A program made the position numbers and the translations under genes. Below, piece after piece: positions 52,951 through 61,547 of a stretch of DNA of 64,000 bases (its first letter is position 1; each line of letters opens with the position of its first letter). Location of the stretch: the NCBI GenBank assembly GCA_963822255.1, contig CAWGGV010000008.1, positions 868,001 through 932,000 of the forward strand, written 5' to 3'. This DNA is from UBA7803 sp963822255. GTDB lineage: Bacteria > Pseudomonadota > Gammaproteobacteria > Pseudomonadales > Azotimanducaceae. The notes beneath the pieces were generated by a model, which was given only the letters and a program-made list of their open reading frames with translations, ran no database searches and was not told the DNA's origin.

Positions 52951-54141
52951 TCAGATGGCGCCGCTCTCGGTGAGCACCGCCAGCTCCTCCTCGGTCAGTC
53001 CAAAGTGCCCGCAGTATAAGTCGCGGTTGTGGGCGCCCAAATCAGGAACTTCCGAAAGTGCCGGCAGCTCGGCGCCCTGCCAGCGCAAAGGAGAGTGGCA
53101 GATGGCGATGCGCCCCAAGGTCGGGTGATCGACCCATTCGAGGGTACCGCGGGCGTGTAGCTGGGGGTCGTTCACGACCTCATCGAGCGATTTCACCGGC
53201 GCGCAGATCACGTCGTGCTGCTGAGCGATGCGGAACACCTCCTCCTTGGGCAGGCTGGACGTCCAGCGCTCCACCTCGCTGTCAAGGGCGTCCATGTTGC
53301 GGCAGCGGGCCGCCATGTCGGCGAACTCCTGCTGCTGCGCGAGCTCCGGCCGACCCATGGCCGCGGCGAGGTTGCGCCAATGGCCTTCGCGGATGCAGAT
53401 GATGGCGACGTGACCATCGGCCGCCCTATAGACGTTGTAGGGCGCGGCCGACAGCGCCGGATGGCGGTTGCCCGTGCGCGGCGGCTGATGGCCGGCCAGG
53501 AAATAGGCGCCGAGGGCGGTGGAGAGCGCCGGAAACAGGCAGTCCTGCATGGAGACGTCGACGACCGCGCCCTCTCCATCGACGCTGCGCCGGTACAGGG
53601 CAGCGACGATGGCTCCGAACAGGTGCACGCCGCCCATGAAGTCGGCCAGCGCAGGGCCCGCCTTGGTGGGCGGCGCGCCATCCTGTCCGGTGATGGTCAT
53701 GACCCCGCACATGGCCTGCAGGGTGATGTCCATGCCCAGGTAATCCCGGTAGGGGCCGGTGCTGCCGAAGCCGGTGCTGGCGGCATAGATCAGCCGCGGA
53801 TTCTCCGCCCTCAAGGCGTCGCTCCCCACCCCGTAGCGGGCCATGGTGCCGGGGGAGAAATTCTCGAGCACCACGTCCACCTGCCGCACCAGCCGCTTCA
53901 GCAGCGCCTGGCCTTCCGGGGATTTGATGTTCAACGTGACGCAGGACTTGCCGGCGTTCAGCAGCGCGAACGGATAGCTCGCCGCCGTGGTCTTCGCGCG
54001 GCCCCGCAAGGTCTCACCCAGCGGCGACTCGACTTTGATGACGCGGGCGCCCGCCTGGCCGAGCAGGAAACCGCAGTACGGGCCGTTGTAGACCTGGCCG
54101 AAATCGAGAACGGTGATGCCTTCGAGCGGCAGTCCCGACAT
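52951..54141 (-). CDS. CaiB/BaiF (class III) CoA-transferase
   Basis: The 396-residue protein moves CoA between carboxylic acids through a knotted dimer and an aspartyl intermediate. It shows GITVLDFGQVYNGPYCGFLLGQAGARVIKVESP, VVLENFSPGTMARYGVG, YLGMDITLQAMCGVMTITGQDGAPPTKAG, and GEGAVVDVSMQDC, where the catalytic Asp is expected. Substrates in the family include carnitine, formate/oxalate, bile acids and 2-methyl-branched acids. A strong terminator precedes it, so it starts its own operon with the small gene and ribB. Confidence 0.93.
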   Translation of the reverse strand: MSGLPLEGITVLDFGQVYNGPYCGFLLGQAGARVIKVESPLGETLRGRAKTTAASYPFALLNAGKSCVTLNIKSPEGQALLKRLVRQVDVVLENFSPGTMARYGVGSDALRAENPRLIYAASTGFGSTGPYRDYLGMDITLQAMCGVMTITGQDGAPPTKAGPALADFMGGVHLFGAIVAALYRRSVDGEGAVVDVSMQDCLFPALSTALGAYFLAGHQPPRTGNRHPALSAAPYNVYRAADGHVAIICIREGHWRNLAAAMGRPELAQQQEFADMAARCRNMDALDSEVERWTSSLPKEEVFRIAQQHDVICAPVKSLDEVVNDPQLHARGTLEWVDHPTLGRIAICHSPLRWQGAELPALSEVPDLGAHNRDLYCGHFGLTEEELAVLTESGAI

Positions 54142-54218
54142 GTATGGTCCCCAACGGTTCGCAATCGGCCGACGCTAGCGCATTGCCGGGCGTCAGGCAA
54201 AAAAGCCAGGCAAAAAAA

Positions 54219-54242
54219 GAGGGGCCGGATCGCCGGCCCCTC
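54219..54242 (-). terminator. Strong intrinsic terminator
   Basis: On the minus strand a perfect 10-base stem (GAGGGGCCGG and CCGGCCCCTC) with loop CGAT is followed directly by seven T. It ends transcription from the deacylase gene at 54343 before the CoA-transferase start at 54141. Confidence 0.88.
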
Positions 54243-54272
54243 CACTATTCGAACCTGGGGCAATGACCTCCC

Positions 54273-54307
54273 CCAAAGGGATGTGTGGGGTACACACGAT
54301 CCCTTGG
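54273..54307. other. Bulged hairpin after the deacylase gene
   Basis: CCAA-A-GGGAT then GTGTG pairs with CACAC-G-ATCCC then TTGG, giving about 14 paired positions around the loop GGGTA. It lies between the deacylase stop and the terminator at 54219. It may protect the mRNA 3' end; no known RNA is recognised. Confidence 0.45.
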
Positions 54308-54342
54308 ATGCGCCAGCAGCGAAAACGGTTGCAGGCGCAGGT

Positions 54343-56034
54343 TCAGGACCTCAAAAGGCGCCCCGGTGTCGCCCCTGTCGGCTGATTGTCGTTCAAGAGC
54401 ACCTGGCCGTTGACGATGGTGTGGTGCATGCCCACCGCCGTCTGCTTCAACCGCTTGGCGCCGGACGGCAGGTCGTGGACCACCTCCGGCATCCGCGCGC
54501 CCACCGTGTCGGGATCGAACACCACCAGATCGGCGGCCAGCCCCTCACGAATCAGTCCGCGGTCGTGCAGGCCCCAGACGGTGGCGGTGTCGTAGGTGAT
54601 GCGTCGAACCGCCTGTTCCAGCGTGAACGCCTGTTTCTCGCGCACCCAGTAAGACAGCAGATGGGTCTGCAGCGAGCTGTCCATGATCTGTGCCACGTGG
54701 GCGCCGGAGTCCGAGAACGTCACCAGCGAGCGGGGGTGCCGCATCATCTCCAGCACGTGGTTCTGATCCTCGTTGGCGATGGGCTGACGGAAGTAGATCT
54801 TGAAGTCGTGCTCGAGCGCGAGGTCGATCATCAGCTCCACCGGGTTGACCCCCCGCTCGGCCGCCAGCTGCGCCATGCTGGGCTGGTCGTAGCGCACTTC
54901 GGCCATGGGGAACACCCAGTCCCAGTCCGGCGGCCGCGCCTCCGCACCGACAACGCGCGGGCCGGTGTATTCACGATTGGCCACCTCCACCAGCTTCGCC
55001 CGGATCTCGGGATCCCGCAGCTTCGCCTTCTGCTCCTCCAGGGGCAGCGCACGCACGTCGCGCCACACGTCCCATTTGTCGAAGGGCGTGTGCGCCTCGA
55101 ACGACAGCAGCACGTTGAGCGCCCGGCTGTGAACCTGGGCGTACATGCGCCCGCCCGCGGCGGCGGTCTCGTCCAGCAGATCGAAGTACGGGCGCCAGAA
55201 GTCGGGCGCCACCCGGATGCTGAACATGCCCCAGGTCTGGGTCACGCCGGATTCCACGGCCAGGTCCCTGAGACGCGCGTGGTATTCGCGAATCCGCTGC
55301 GGATCGCGACCGGGAGCCTCGCCGGCCAGCTCGAACACGCCCTTCCCGGTCTCGCCTACCGCATTGACGATGGCGCGCACCTCCTCCCACCCCGCCAGCC
55401 GACTCGCCACCGGCTTGTCGTCCGAGGTGATGTGGTTGAGGGTGCGGGAGGTGGAGAAGCCGACGGCGCCGGCCTGCATGGCCTCCTTCACCAGCGAGCA
55501 CATGCGTCCCACGTCCTCGCCGGTTGCGGGATCGGTAAACGCCCGCTCGCCCATGACGTAGGTGCGCAGGGCCGAGTGGCCGATGTAGCCGGCGTAGTTG
55601 ATGCCTTTGGGCAGGGCTTCCACGGCGTCGAGAAATTCCGGGAACGTCTCCCAGCTCCAGCGGATGCCCTGCAGCATGGCGTCGCGGGAAAGATCCTCGG
55701 CACGCTCGAGGTTCCTGAACACCAGATCCGCTTCCTCCGCCTTGCAGGGCGCCAGAGTGAAGCCGCAATTGCCCATGACGGCGGAGGTGACGCCGTGATA
55801 GCACGAGCAGGAGCCGAGCGGATCCCAGAACACCTGGGCATCCATGTGGGTATGGCCGTCGACGAAGCCGGGGGCCACCACGAGCCCATCGGCGTCGATG
55901 GTGCGGCTCGCCTTGTCCGCACCCCGGCCGACGGAGACGATGCGCCCGTCCCTGACGCCCACGTCGGCCCGGTAGCGGGCGCCGCCGGAGCCGTCGACGA
56001 CGGTGCCGTTTCTGATCAGGAGGTCCAGTGCCAT
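54343..56034 (-). CDS. N-acyl-D-amino-acid deacylase/D-aminoacylase family amidohydrolase
   Basis: The 563-residue amidohydrolase begins MALDLLIRNGTVVDGSGGARYRADVG, a typical D-hydantoinase/D-aminoacylase start. It has the metal motif GFVDGHTHMDAQVFWDPLGSCSCYHGVT, with GNCGFTLAPCK after it. A later metal-binding His lies in GHSALRTYVMG, and SDSGAHVAQIMDSS holds the catalytic Asp region. The enzyme removes the acyl group from N-acyl-D-amino acids or related amides. It is followed by a bulged hairpin and a strong terminator, and preceded by a REP array. Confidence 0.9.
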   Translation of the reverse strand: MALDLLIRNGTVVDGSGGARYRADVGVRDGRIVSVGRGADKASRTIDADGLVVAPGFVDGHTHMDAQVFWDPLGSCSCYHGVTSAVMGNCGFTLAPCKAEEADLVFRNLERAEDLSRDAMLQGIRWSWETFPEFLDAVEALPKGINYAGYIGHSALRTYVMGERAFTDPATGEDVGRMCSLVKEAMQAGAVGFSTSRTLNHITSDDKPVASRLAGWEEVRAIVNAVGETGKGVFELAGEAPGRDPQRIREYHARLRDLAVESGVTQTWGMFSIRVAPDFWRPYFDLLDETAAAGGRMYAQVHSRALNVLLSFEAHTPFDKWDVWRDVRALPLEEQKAKLRDPEIRAKLVEVANREYTGPRVVGAEARPPDWDWVFPMAEVRYDQPSMAQLAAERGVNPVELMIDLALEHDFKIYFRQPIANEDQNHVLEMMRHPRSLVTFSDSGAHVAQIMDSSLQTHLLSYWVREKQAFTLEQAVRRITYDTATVWGLHDRGLIREGLAADLVVFDPDTVGARMPEVVHDLPSGAKRLKQTAVGMHHTIVNGQVLLNDNQPTGATPGRLLRS

Positions 56035-56072
56035 GATTCAATCCTCGCCCTGCCTGGTTGAGTTGCAGTGTA

Positions 56073-56202
56073 TCGCGGCCGGGAGGCCGCTCCCACAGGC
56101 GTGTGGGAGCGAGCTCCACAGACATGAGGTGTGGGAGCGAGCTGCTCGCGATCGCGGCCGGGAGGCCGCTCCCACAAATCGCGGCCGGGAGGCCGCTCCC
56201 AC
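56073..56202. repeat. REP-like array, locus E (five units)
   Basis: Full reverse units lie at 56073, 56152 and 56179, each running TCGCGGCC to GCTCCCAC. Forward, more degenerate units begin at 56103 and 56131 (GTGGGAGCGAGCT). The array fills the 177-base gap between the deacylase and asparaginase-like genes and is the densest REP locus in the window. Confidence 0.85.
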
Positions 56203-56211
56203 AGGGACAAG

Positions 56212-56787
56212 CTACATGCGGACGAAGACGTTGTTGTCGCGGTCCTTGCGAACCCGGTCGGCGGCGAACACCTGGCCGTTCATGACGATGTAGACACCGA
56301 CGGGCAGGATCTGCACTGCCGCGAACGCCATGCCGACATTGAAGACGGCGTCGGTCTGGGCGAACCGCGCCGGGGACAGGGAGCCCGTGAGGACGACGGT
56401 GCGCCCGGCGATGCCGGCGAGCACGCCGGCGGTATCGGTCATCGTGTCGGTACCGTGGGTGACGACCACCCGGCGCTCGGGCCGGGCGTCGATGCGCGCG
56501 CGGATCATGGAGCGATCGTCGTCGGTGATGTCCAGGCTGTCCTTGCGCAGCAACGGGAGGATCTCGAACGGCAGGCGCACTCGCGCCTGCCGCAGAAGAT
56601 CGCCCACCACCGACTCGCCCACCTCGTAGTTGCTGCGGGCATCGAAGTAGACCTTGTCGATGGTGCCGCCGGTGGTCACCACCAGCACGGGTTCGGGGTG
56701 GTCATCCGACCAGGTGGGGTGCAACGGCCTGCTCCGCAACGTGAGAACGCCATCATAGCGAGCCGACGTGGCGCACCCCAACCCCAC
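56212..56787 (-). CDS. Short asparaginase-like protein (single N-terminal domain)
   Basis: The 191-residue protein has the asparaginase N-terminal domain: VVTTGGTIDKVYFDARSNYEVG with the nucleophile Thr, ITDDDRSMIRARID, and RRVVVTHGTDTMTDTAGVLAG with the second Thr-Asp. GKTVVLTGSLSPAR follows. The C-terminal domain of type I/II asparaginases (about 330 residues) is absent, as in a family of short homologues. The start is GTG at 56787; an in-frame GTG at VLVVTTGG would make it shorter. Activity on asparagine is not established. Confidence 0.8.
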   Translation of the reverse strand: MGLGCATSARYDGVLTLRSRPLHPTWSDDHPEPVLVVTTGGTIDKVYFDARSNYEVGESVVGDLLRQARVRLPFEILPLLRKDSLDITDDDRSMIRARIDARPERRVVVTHGTDTMTDTAGVLAGIAGRTVVLTGSLSPARFAQTDAVFNVGMAFAAVQILPVGVYIVMNGQVFAADRVRKDRDNNVFVRM

Positions 56788-56811
56788 TGGCCGGGTTTGC
56801 GGGGTTGGGGT
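56775..56811. promoter_or_regulatory. Perfect 11-base inverted repeat between divergent genes
   Basis: ACCCCAACCCC at 56775 and GGGGTTGGGGT ending 56811 are exact complements with a 15-base spacer. They lie between the asparaginase-like gene and the dienelactone-hydrolase-like gene. A regulator site or, given the GGGGTTGGGG tracts, a folded G-rich structure are the options. Confidence 0.5.
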
Positions 56812-56846
56812 ATGTTGCCGGGCGGTCGATGCGCGGAGGGAGCGCC

Positions 56847-57695
56847 ATGAGTTGTCTGGGAAGATTCGCGAGCTGGAGATCGCTCCTGCCCCTCGTCCTG
56901 CCCCTCCTGGCGGCAGCGGAGACGGCGGCGGCGGCGGTGCCGTTCCAGCCGACGGCGCGGGACGAGTTGCCGCCGGCCATCGTCGGCAAGGGCGGAGCGC
57001 TGCTCGGTGAGGCGGTGGCCTACTATCCGGCCAGTCGCGCCACCCGCGGCTATCTGGCGCTGCCGGCCGGCCCTGGTCCCCACCCGGCGGTGATTCTCAT
57101 TCACGAGTGGGACGGGCTGGTCGACCGGGTCCGGCAGACGGCGGATGCGTTCGCGGCGGAGGGGTACGTGGCACTGGCAGCCGATCTCTACAGCGGTCGC
57201 ACCGGCGGCAGCCGTGAGCAGAACATGGCGCTGGTGCAGGAGACCCTGGCGCATCCCGAGCAGATCATCGCCAACCTCGATGCCGCCGTGGAGTTCCTGA
57301 AGCAGCGGGACGACACCACCGGCAAGGTGGCGGCCATCGGCTGGTGCTACGGCGGCGGGGTGGCCTTGTCGTTCGCACTGGGCGGCAAGTACCACGACGG
57401 CACGGCCATTTTCTATGGGCATCTGCTCGACGACCCGGACAAGATGAAGAACATCCACCACCCGATTTACGGCACCTTTGCCGGCCAGGATCCCAGCATA
57501 CCGAAGCAACAGGTCGACGACTTCGTGAAGGCGCTCCGAGCCGCCGGCATCGACAACGACGTCCACGTCTACGATCCGGTTAAGCACGGCTTCTGGCTGC
57601 ACGTGGACCGGGACCCGGAAACCAATACCGGCCCCGCGCTGGACGCGTGGCAACGCCTCAAGGCCTACCTGAAGCGCACGCTGGGCGCGGCGTGA
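56847..57695 (+). CDS. Secreted dienelactone hydrolase-family protein
   Basis: The protein is 282 residues from the ATG at 56847, with GGAGGG upstream. It begins with a signal peptide (SLLPLVLPLLAAAETAAAA). The alpha/beta-hydrolase core shows HPAVILIHEWDGL, the nucleophile Cys in GKVAAIGWCYGGG, an Asp in FAGQDPSIP and the His in VKHGFWLH. The Cys nucleophile is the mark of dienelactone hydrolases, but export to the periplasm suggests a different ester or lactone substrate. It is the first gene of a three-gene operon. Confidence 0.88.
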   Translation: MSCLGRFASWRSLLPLVLPLLAAAETAAAAVPFQPTARDELPPAIVGKGGALLGEAVAYYPASRATRGYLALPAGPGPHPAVILIHEWDGLVDRVRQTADAFAAEGYVALAADLYSGRTGGSREQNMALVQETLAHPEQIIANLDAAVEFLKQRDDTTGKVAAIGWCYGGGVALSFALGGKYHDGTAIFYGHLLDDPDKMKNIHHPIYGTFAGQDPSIPKQQVDDFVKALRAAGIDNDVHVYDPVKHGFWLHVDRDPETNTGPALDAWQRLKAYLKRTLGAA

Positions 57696-58474
57696 CGCTG
57701 GACTACCAGGTTCACGACGGCCGCGGGCCGCACCTGTTGCTGGTGCACGGCTTTCTAACGGGGCCGTCGCAGTGGGCGGCCAACCTGCGCGGCCTGGCCG
57801 AGCACGCTACGCCGGTGACGGTTTCCCTGTGGGGGCACGCGGGCGCTCCGAGTCCGGCCGACGTAGCAGCCTACGACCCGGAAAGCTACGTGGCGGACTT
57901 CGAGGCCATCCGCCGGGCGCTCGGCGCGGAGCGCTGGTTCGTGCTCGGCTACTCCCTCGGCGCGGGCCTCACCATCCGCTACGCGTTGACCCATCCGGAG
58001 CGGGTTCTGGGCCACGCCTTCACCAACTCCACCTCGGCGATGGCGGACCAGGAGCAGCAGCGAGCCTGGCTGAAAGGTGCCGAGGCCTCGGCGCAGCGCA
58101 TCCGCGAAGGCGGCCGCGAAGCAATGGAGCACATCCCGGTCCATCCGCGCCACGCCCGCCGCCTCCCCGAGCCCATCTACCGGGCCTTGTGCGAAGACGC
58201 CGCTCGGCACGACCCCGCCGGCATCGCCAACACGCTGCTGCGCACCAATCCCGGCGCCAGCGTGCGCGCGCGGCTCGGCGAGAACCGGCGGCCGGCGCTG
58301 CTCTTGTGCGGCGCACGGGAGCGTCGCTTTCGCCCCCATCGCGACCACGCGGCCGCGCACATGCCGCACCTCGAGGTGGTGGATCTCGACGCCGGCCACG
58401 GCATGAACATGGAAGCTCCGGAGGCCTTCAACGTTGCACTGACGGCGTTTCTGCGAGCATGCCCCACGTCGTAG
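57692..58474 (+). CDS. Alpha/beta hydrolase (MenH-like size)
   Basis: The 260-residue cytoplasmic hydrolase starts with GTG overlapping the previous stop (GTGA). It shows HLLLVHGFLTGPSQW, the nucleophile elbow LGYSLGAGL (Ser near residue 90), and a late His in DAGHGMNMEAPE. The size and layout match MenH/esterase relatives but the substrate is unknown. It ends within the start of the acyltransferase gene. Confidence 0.88.
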   Translation: MTLDYQVHDGRGPHLLLVHGFLTGPSQWAANLRGLAEHATPVTVSLWGHAGAPSPADVAAYDPESYVADFEAIRRALGAERWFVLGYSLGAGLTIRYALTHPERVLGHAFTNSTSAMADQEQQRAWLKGAEASAQRIREGGREAMEHIPVHPRHARRLPEPIYRALCEDAARHDPAGIANTLLRTNPGASVRARLGENRRPALLLCGARERRFRPHRDHAAAHMPHLEVVDLDAGHGMNMEAPEAFNVALTAFLRACPTS

Positions 58475-59289
58475 ACGAGCTCATCGAGGAGCGGGCGGAG
58501 CGTCTCATGCAGCATCCCCGGCTGTGGCGCAGTCTCCGGCCGCTCATTTATCCCCTGCTCGGCTACCGCCGCGCGATCGGCATGGCCGACACCATACGGC
58601 CCATGCAGGCGGTCGAGGTATTCCGTTTCTTGAGCGACAGCCTGGCCCTCGACGTCCGCGTCGAGGGGCTCGAGCGCGTGCCCGCCACCGGCCTGACGGT
58701 GGTCACCGCCAACCATCCCTCGGGAATCGCCGACGGCATTGCGGTGTTCGACGCGCTGCGCCAGGTGCGTGAGGACATCAGCTTCTTCGCCAACCGGGAC
58801 GCCATCCGCGTCTGCCCGGGCCTCGCCACCATGGTGGTGCCGGTGGAATGGATGCAAACCCGCCGCGATCATGCCCGCCGCCGGGAGACGGTGCGGGCCC
58901 TGGTTCAGGCCTTCCGGGACCAGCGGCTGATCGTGATCTTTCCCGCCGGACGGCTGGCGCGGCCGACCTGGACGGGACTGGTGGAGCGCGATTGGCTTCC
59001 GAGCGCCTTGAACCTGGCCGTCAAGTATCGCGCGCCGGTAGTGCCCATGCACATCAGCGGCCGCAACTCCTGGCTGTACTACCTGTTCTACGCCATCCAC
59101 AACGAGCTCAGGGACATGACCCTGTTCCGGGAGCTCCTGAACAAGCGCGGGCGCCGCTACCGGATCCGCCTCGGCGAGCCGTTCCTGCCCTGCGGCGAGC
59201 CGCGGGCGCTAACGCCGGCGCTGCGGCGCTTCGTCACCGACACGCTGGCGGCCGGCGGCGCCCGGTTCAGCCCGCCTGGTACGGGGTGA
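58459..59289 (+). CDS. PlsC-like 1-acylglycerol-3-phosphate acyltransferase
   Basis: The 276-residue protein has the acyltransferase motif I written TVVTANHPSGIADGIAVFDALR (an H-x5-D variant of H-x4-D), followed by motif III-like VIFPAGRLARPTWTG and motif IV-like YRAPVVPMHISGRNSWLYYLF. Such enzymes transfer acyl groups to lysophosphatidate or related lysolipids at the membrane. The variant motif is typical of the hemolysin-like branch, so the true acceptor may differ. The ATG overlaps the end of the upstream hydrolase gene. Confidence 0.85.
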   Translation: MPHVVDELIEERAERLMQHPRLWRSLRPLIYPLLGYRRAIGMADTIRPMQAVEVFRFLSDSLALDVRVEGLERVPATGLTVVTANHPSGIADGIAVFDALRQVREDISFFANRDAIRVCPGLATMVVPVEWMQTRRDHARRRETVRALVQAFRDQRLIVIFPAGRLARPTWTGLVERDWLPSALNLAVKYRAPVVPMHISGRNSWLYYLFYAIHNELRDMTLFRELLNKRGRRYRIRLGEPFLPCGEPRALTPALRRFVTDTLAAGGARFSPPGTG

Positions 59290-60133
59290 CGGGCTGCGCC
59301 TCGCCGTCGTTGCAGCTCTTGTGCACCATCAGCGGTTCGGCCGCCCGCCGTACCCGCACGGTCCGCTCACCGGACGCTCCGGCGAAGCGCACCGCGGCCG
59401 CGGCATCCCCGCCCTCCATGCCGACGAACGACAGTCCCGACTCGTGCGCAAGGGCCTCCGCCGCCTGCACGGCGGGCGGGTAACAGGCGCGCCCGCGCAG
59501 GTGAGCGAAAGCCAGCCGGCCAGCTTCCACCTCAGCCAGGAACGGATCCACGGCTTCCGCCGTCACCCGCCCGTATACCACGCCCTGCGGCAGAGCAAGC
59601 ACGTTGGGCGCGAAGCGGTGGCCGCCGAGGTGAGTGGTCTGCCAGACCCGATCACCGACTCGTTGTCGCAGCGCCGCGTACACGGGCAGACCGAAGCGCG
59701 CACAGCAGACGTCCCGCTGGCCGTTGGTGCAGACGAAGTAGCGTGGACCGTCCAAGCGAGGAGACGCCGTCGGATCGTCGACGACGGATGTCACGTCCAC
59801 CGACCTCAGGAAGTCGTAGCCACGCCCGGAGAACGCCGCCAACGCGCCGGGCACGCCCACCAGGAGCCGCACCCGGTCGCTGTCGATCCCGGGTTGGCGG
59901 ACGAGCTGCGGGCGCGCTTTGAGCCCTCGAATCGCCAATGCCTCGATGGTACCGTCAAGCCAGCGGCGGACGTCCGGCCCGAGGTTCGCCTCCTCCACTG
60001 CCTTCGCCTTCCACGCCGGCCGGTATTCCAGCAGCAGCCACACGTCCACCCGGTCGGCGGTGCCCATCATGGGCTCATCGAGATTCGACTCGCAGCAGTA
60101 GGTAGCTTCCGTCACGTCAGGTTGTGCCCGCAT
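59267..60133 (-). CDS. Sucrase/ferredoxin-like family protein
   Basis: The 288-residue protein carries the family's thioredoxin-like iron-sulfur signature, FVCTNGQRDVCCARFGLPVYAALRQ and then TTHLGGHRFAPNVLALPQGVVYGR. The N-terminal part contains ESNLDEPMMGTADRVDVWLLLEYRPAWK. The family name comes from a yeast/plant report; in bacteria the function is unknown and a [2Fe-2S] cluster is likely. Its end overlaps the convergent acyltransferase gene by 23 bases. Confidence 0.88.
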   Translation of the reverse strand: MRAQPDVTEATYCCESNLDEPMMGTADRVDVWLLLEYRPAWKAKAVEEANLGPDVRRWLDGTIEALAIRGLKARPQLVRQPGIDSDRVRLLVGVPGALAAFSGRGYDFLRSVDVTSVVDDPTASPRLDGPRYFVCTNGQRDVCCARFGLPVYAALRQRVGDRVWQTTHLGGHRFAPNVLALPQGVVYGRVTAEAVDPFLAEVEAGRLAFAHLRGRACYPPAVQAAEALAHESGLSFVGMEGGDAAAAVRFAGASGERTVRVRRAAEPLMVHKSCNDGEAQPVTPYQAG

Positions 60134-60182
60134 AGCTTTAGGCAGTAGCTTATCAGCTCACGATCGACCCGAGGGAACGTCA

Positions 60183-61547
60183 GTGGGCCCGACATTGGAG
60201 CTGGCACAGCGCATCGCCCAGACGAGCTGGGAGGATTTGTCCGCGGAGTCCGCCACGGTCGCCAGTCAGGCGATCATGGATTTCGTCGGCGTGGCACTCG
60301 CCGGAATGGACGAGCCGCTGGCGCGCATCCTCCGCGACCAGGTCGAAGACGAAGGCGGCCATCCACAGGCGCGCATCCTGGGGACCGGCGCGCGGGTCAG
60401 CGTACGGCAGGCGGCGCTGGTCAATGGCGCGGCCGGACACGCACACGATTACGACGACGTGCACGACGCCATGATCGGTCACCCTACCGTGCCGGTGGCG
60501 CCGGCGGTGCTGGCCCTCAGCGAGCACCTGGGTCGCAGCGGCGCCGAGGCGCTGGCGGCGTTCTGCGCCGGTGTGGAAACTGAATGCATCCTCGGCCGGT
60601 ATGCCGGCCCGTCCCACTACGCCAGAGGCTGGCACGCCACCGCCACCTTCGGCACCTTCGGCGCCGCCGCGGCGGCGGCAAGCCTGCTTCGGCTCGATGC
60701 CGAACGCACGGCCGCCGCGCTGGGCATCGCCGGCACCCAGGCAGCGGGCCTCAAGAGCCAGTTCGGCACCATGTGCAAGCCTCTGCACGCCGGCCACGCC
60801 GCCGCCACGGGAGTGGAAGCGGCGCTGCTGGCGTGCCGTGGCTTCACCAGCCGGCTCGATCTGCTGGAGGCCCATCAGGGCTTCATGGCCACTCAGTCGG
60901 ATGGCCCGTCGCTCGACCGCTTCTACTCGGCGCTGGCCGTTCGCGGCTACGTGCCCGACATCTGTTTCAAGTACCACGCCGCCTGCTACCTGACCCATTC
61001 CGCCATCGAGGCCGCGCTCCAGCTCAAACGCAGCCATCGCCTCGATGCGCGCAACGTGAAGTCAGTGGAGGTGTGGGTGAACCGCGGCCACTTCGACGTG
61101 TGCAACATAGCGGAGCCGACCACCGGCCTCGAGGCCAAGTTCAGCCTGCGTCTGACCATCGCGCTGGCCCTCGCCGGCGAGGACACCGCCAGCATCCGAC
61201 TGTTCACCGACGAGCTCACGCGACGCAAGGACCTGGTTTCGCTGCGCGACAAGGTCACGGTGCTGGCACACGAGCGGCCGCGGCCGGAAACCCGGGTGCG
61301 CATCCGCACCAGCGACGGCGGTGATTTCACGACCGAGGCCAACGTCGCAATTCCGGCCACCGACCTCGACGCTCAGTGGCAACGCCTGACCGAGAAGTTC
61401 CACACCCTGGCGGACCCGCTGCTGGGCGCCGCCGCTGCTGAAACAGTGGAGGATAGCTGCCGGCGTCTGGCCGACCTGGACTCCCTCGCGCAGCTCGCGG
61501 AGCTTCTTGCAGCGCCCGCCGTTCCCGCCCTGCAACAGCGAGGATGA
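60183..61547 (+). CDS. MmgE/PrpD-family protein
   Basis: The 454-residue protein begins with GTG and has the MmgE/PrpD layout: QAIMDFVGVALAGMDEPLARILRDQ, VNGAAGHAHDYDDVHDAMIGHPTVPVAPAVLAL, HYARGWHATATFGTFGAAAAAA and CFKYHAACYLTHSAIEA. This family includes 2-methylcitrate dehydratase and cis-aconitate decarboxylase. Here it is followed by two MaoC genes and a CitE-like lyase, so it could dehydrate or decarboxylate a methyl-branched tricarboxylate or act on its CoA ester. The exact reaction is not determined by sequence. Confidence 0.92.
   Translation: MGPTLELAQRIAQTSWEDLSAESATVASQAIMDFVGVALAGMDEPLARILRDQVEDEGGHPQARILGTGARVSVRQAALVNGAAGHAHDYDDVHDAMIGHPTVPVAPAVLALSEHLGRSGAEALAAFCAGVETECILGRYAGPSHYARGWHATATFGTFGAAAAAASLLRLDAERTAAALGIAGTQAAGLKSQFGTMCKPLHAGHAAATGVEAALLACRGFTSRLDLLEAHQGFMATQSDGPSLDRFYSALAVRGYVPDICFKYHAACYLTHSAIEAALQLKRSHRLDARNVKSVEVWVNRGHFDVCNIAEPTTGLEAKFSLRLTIALALAGEDTASIRLFTDELTRRKDLVSLRDKVTVLAHERPRPETRVRIRTSDGGDFTTEANVAIPATDLDAQWQRLTEKFHTLADPLLGAAAAETVEDSCRRLADLDSLAQLAELLAAPAVPALQQRG

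Noticed and set aside
54240..54290. tRNA suggested by TTCGAAT on the minus strand
   Set aside because: The bases on either side cannot form a T-stem, and no anticodon or acceptor stem can be built.
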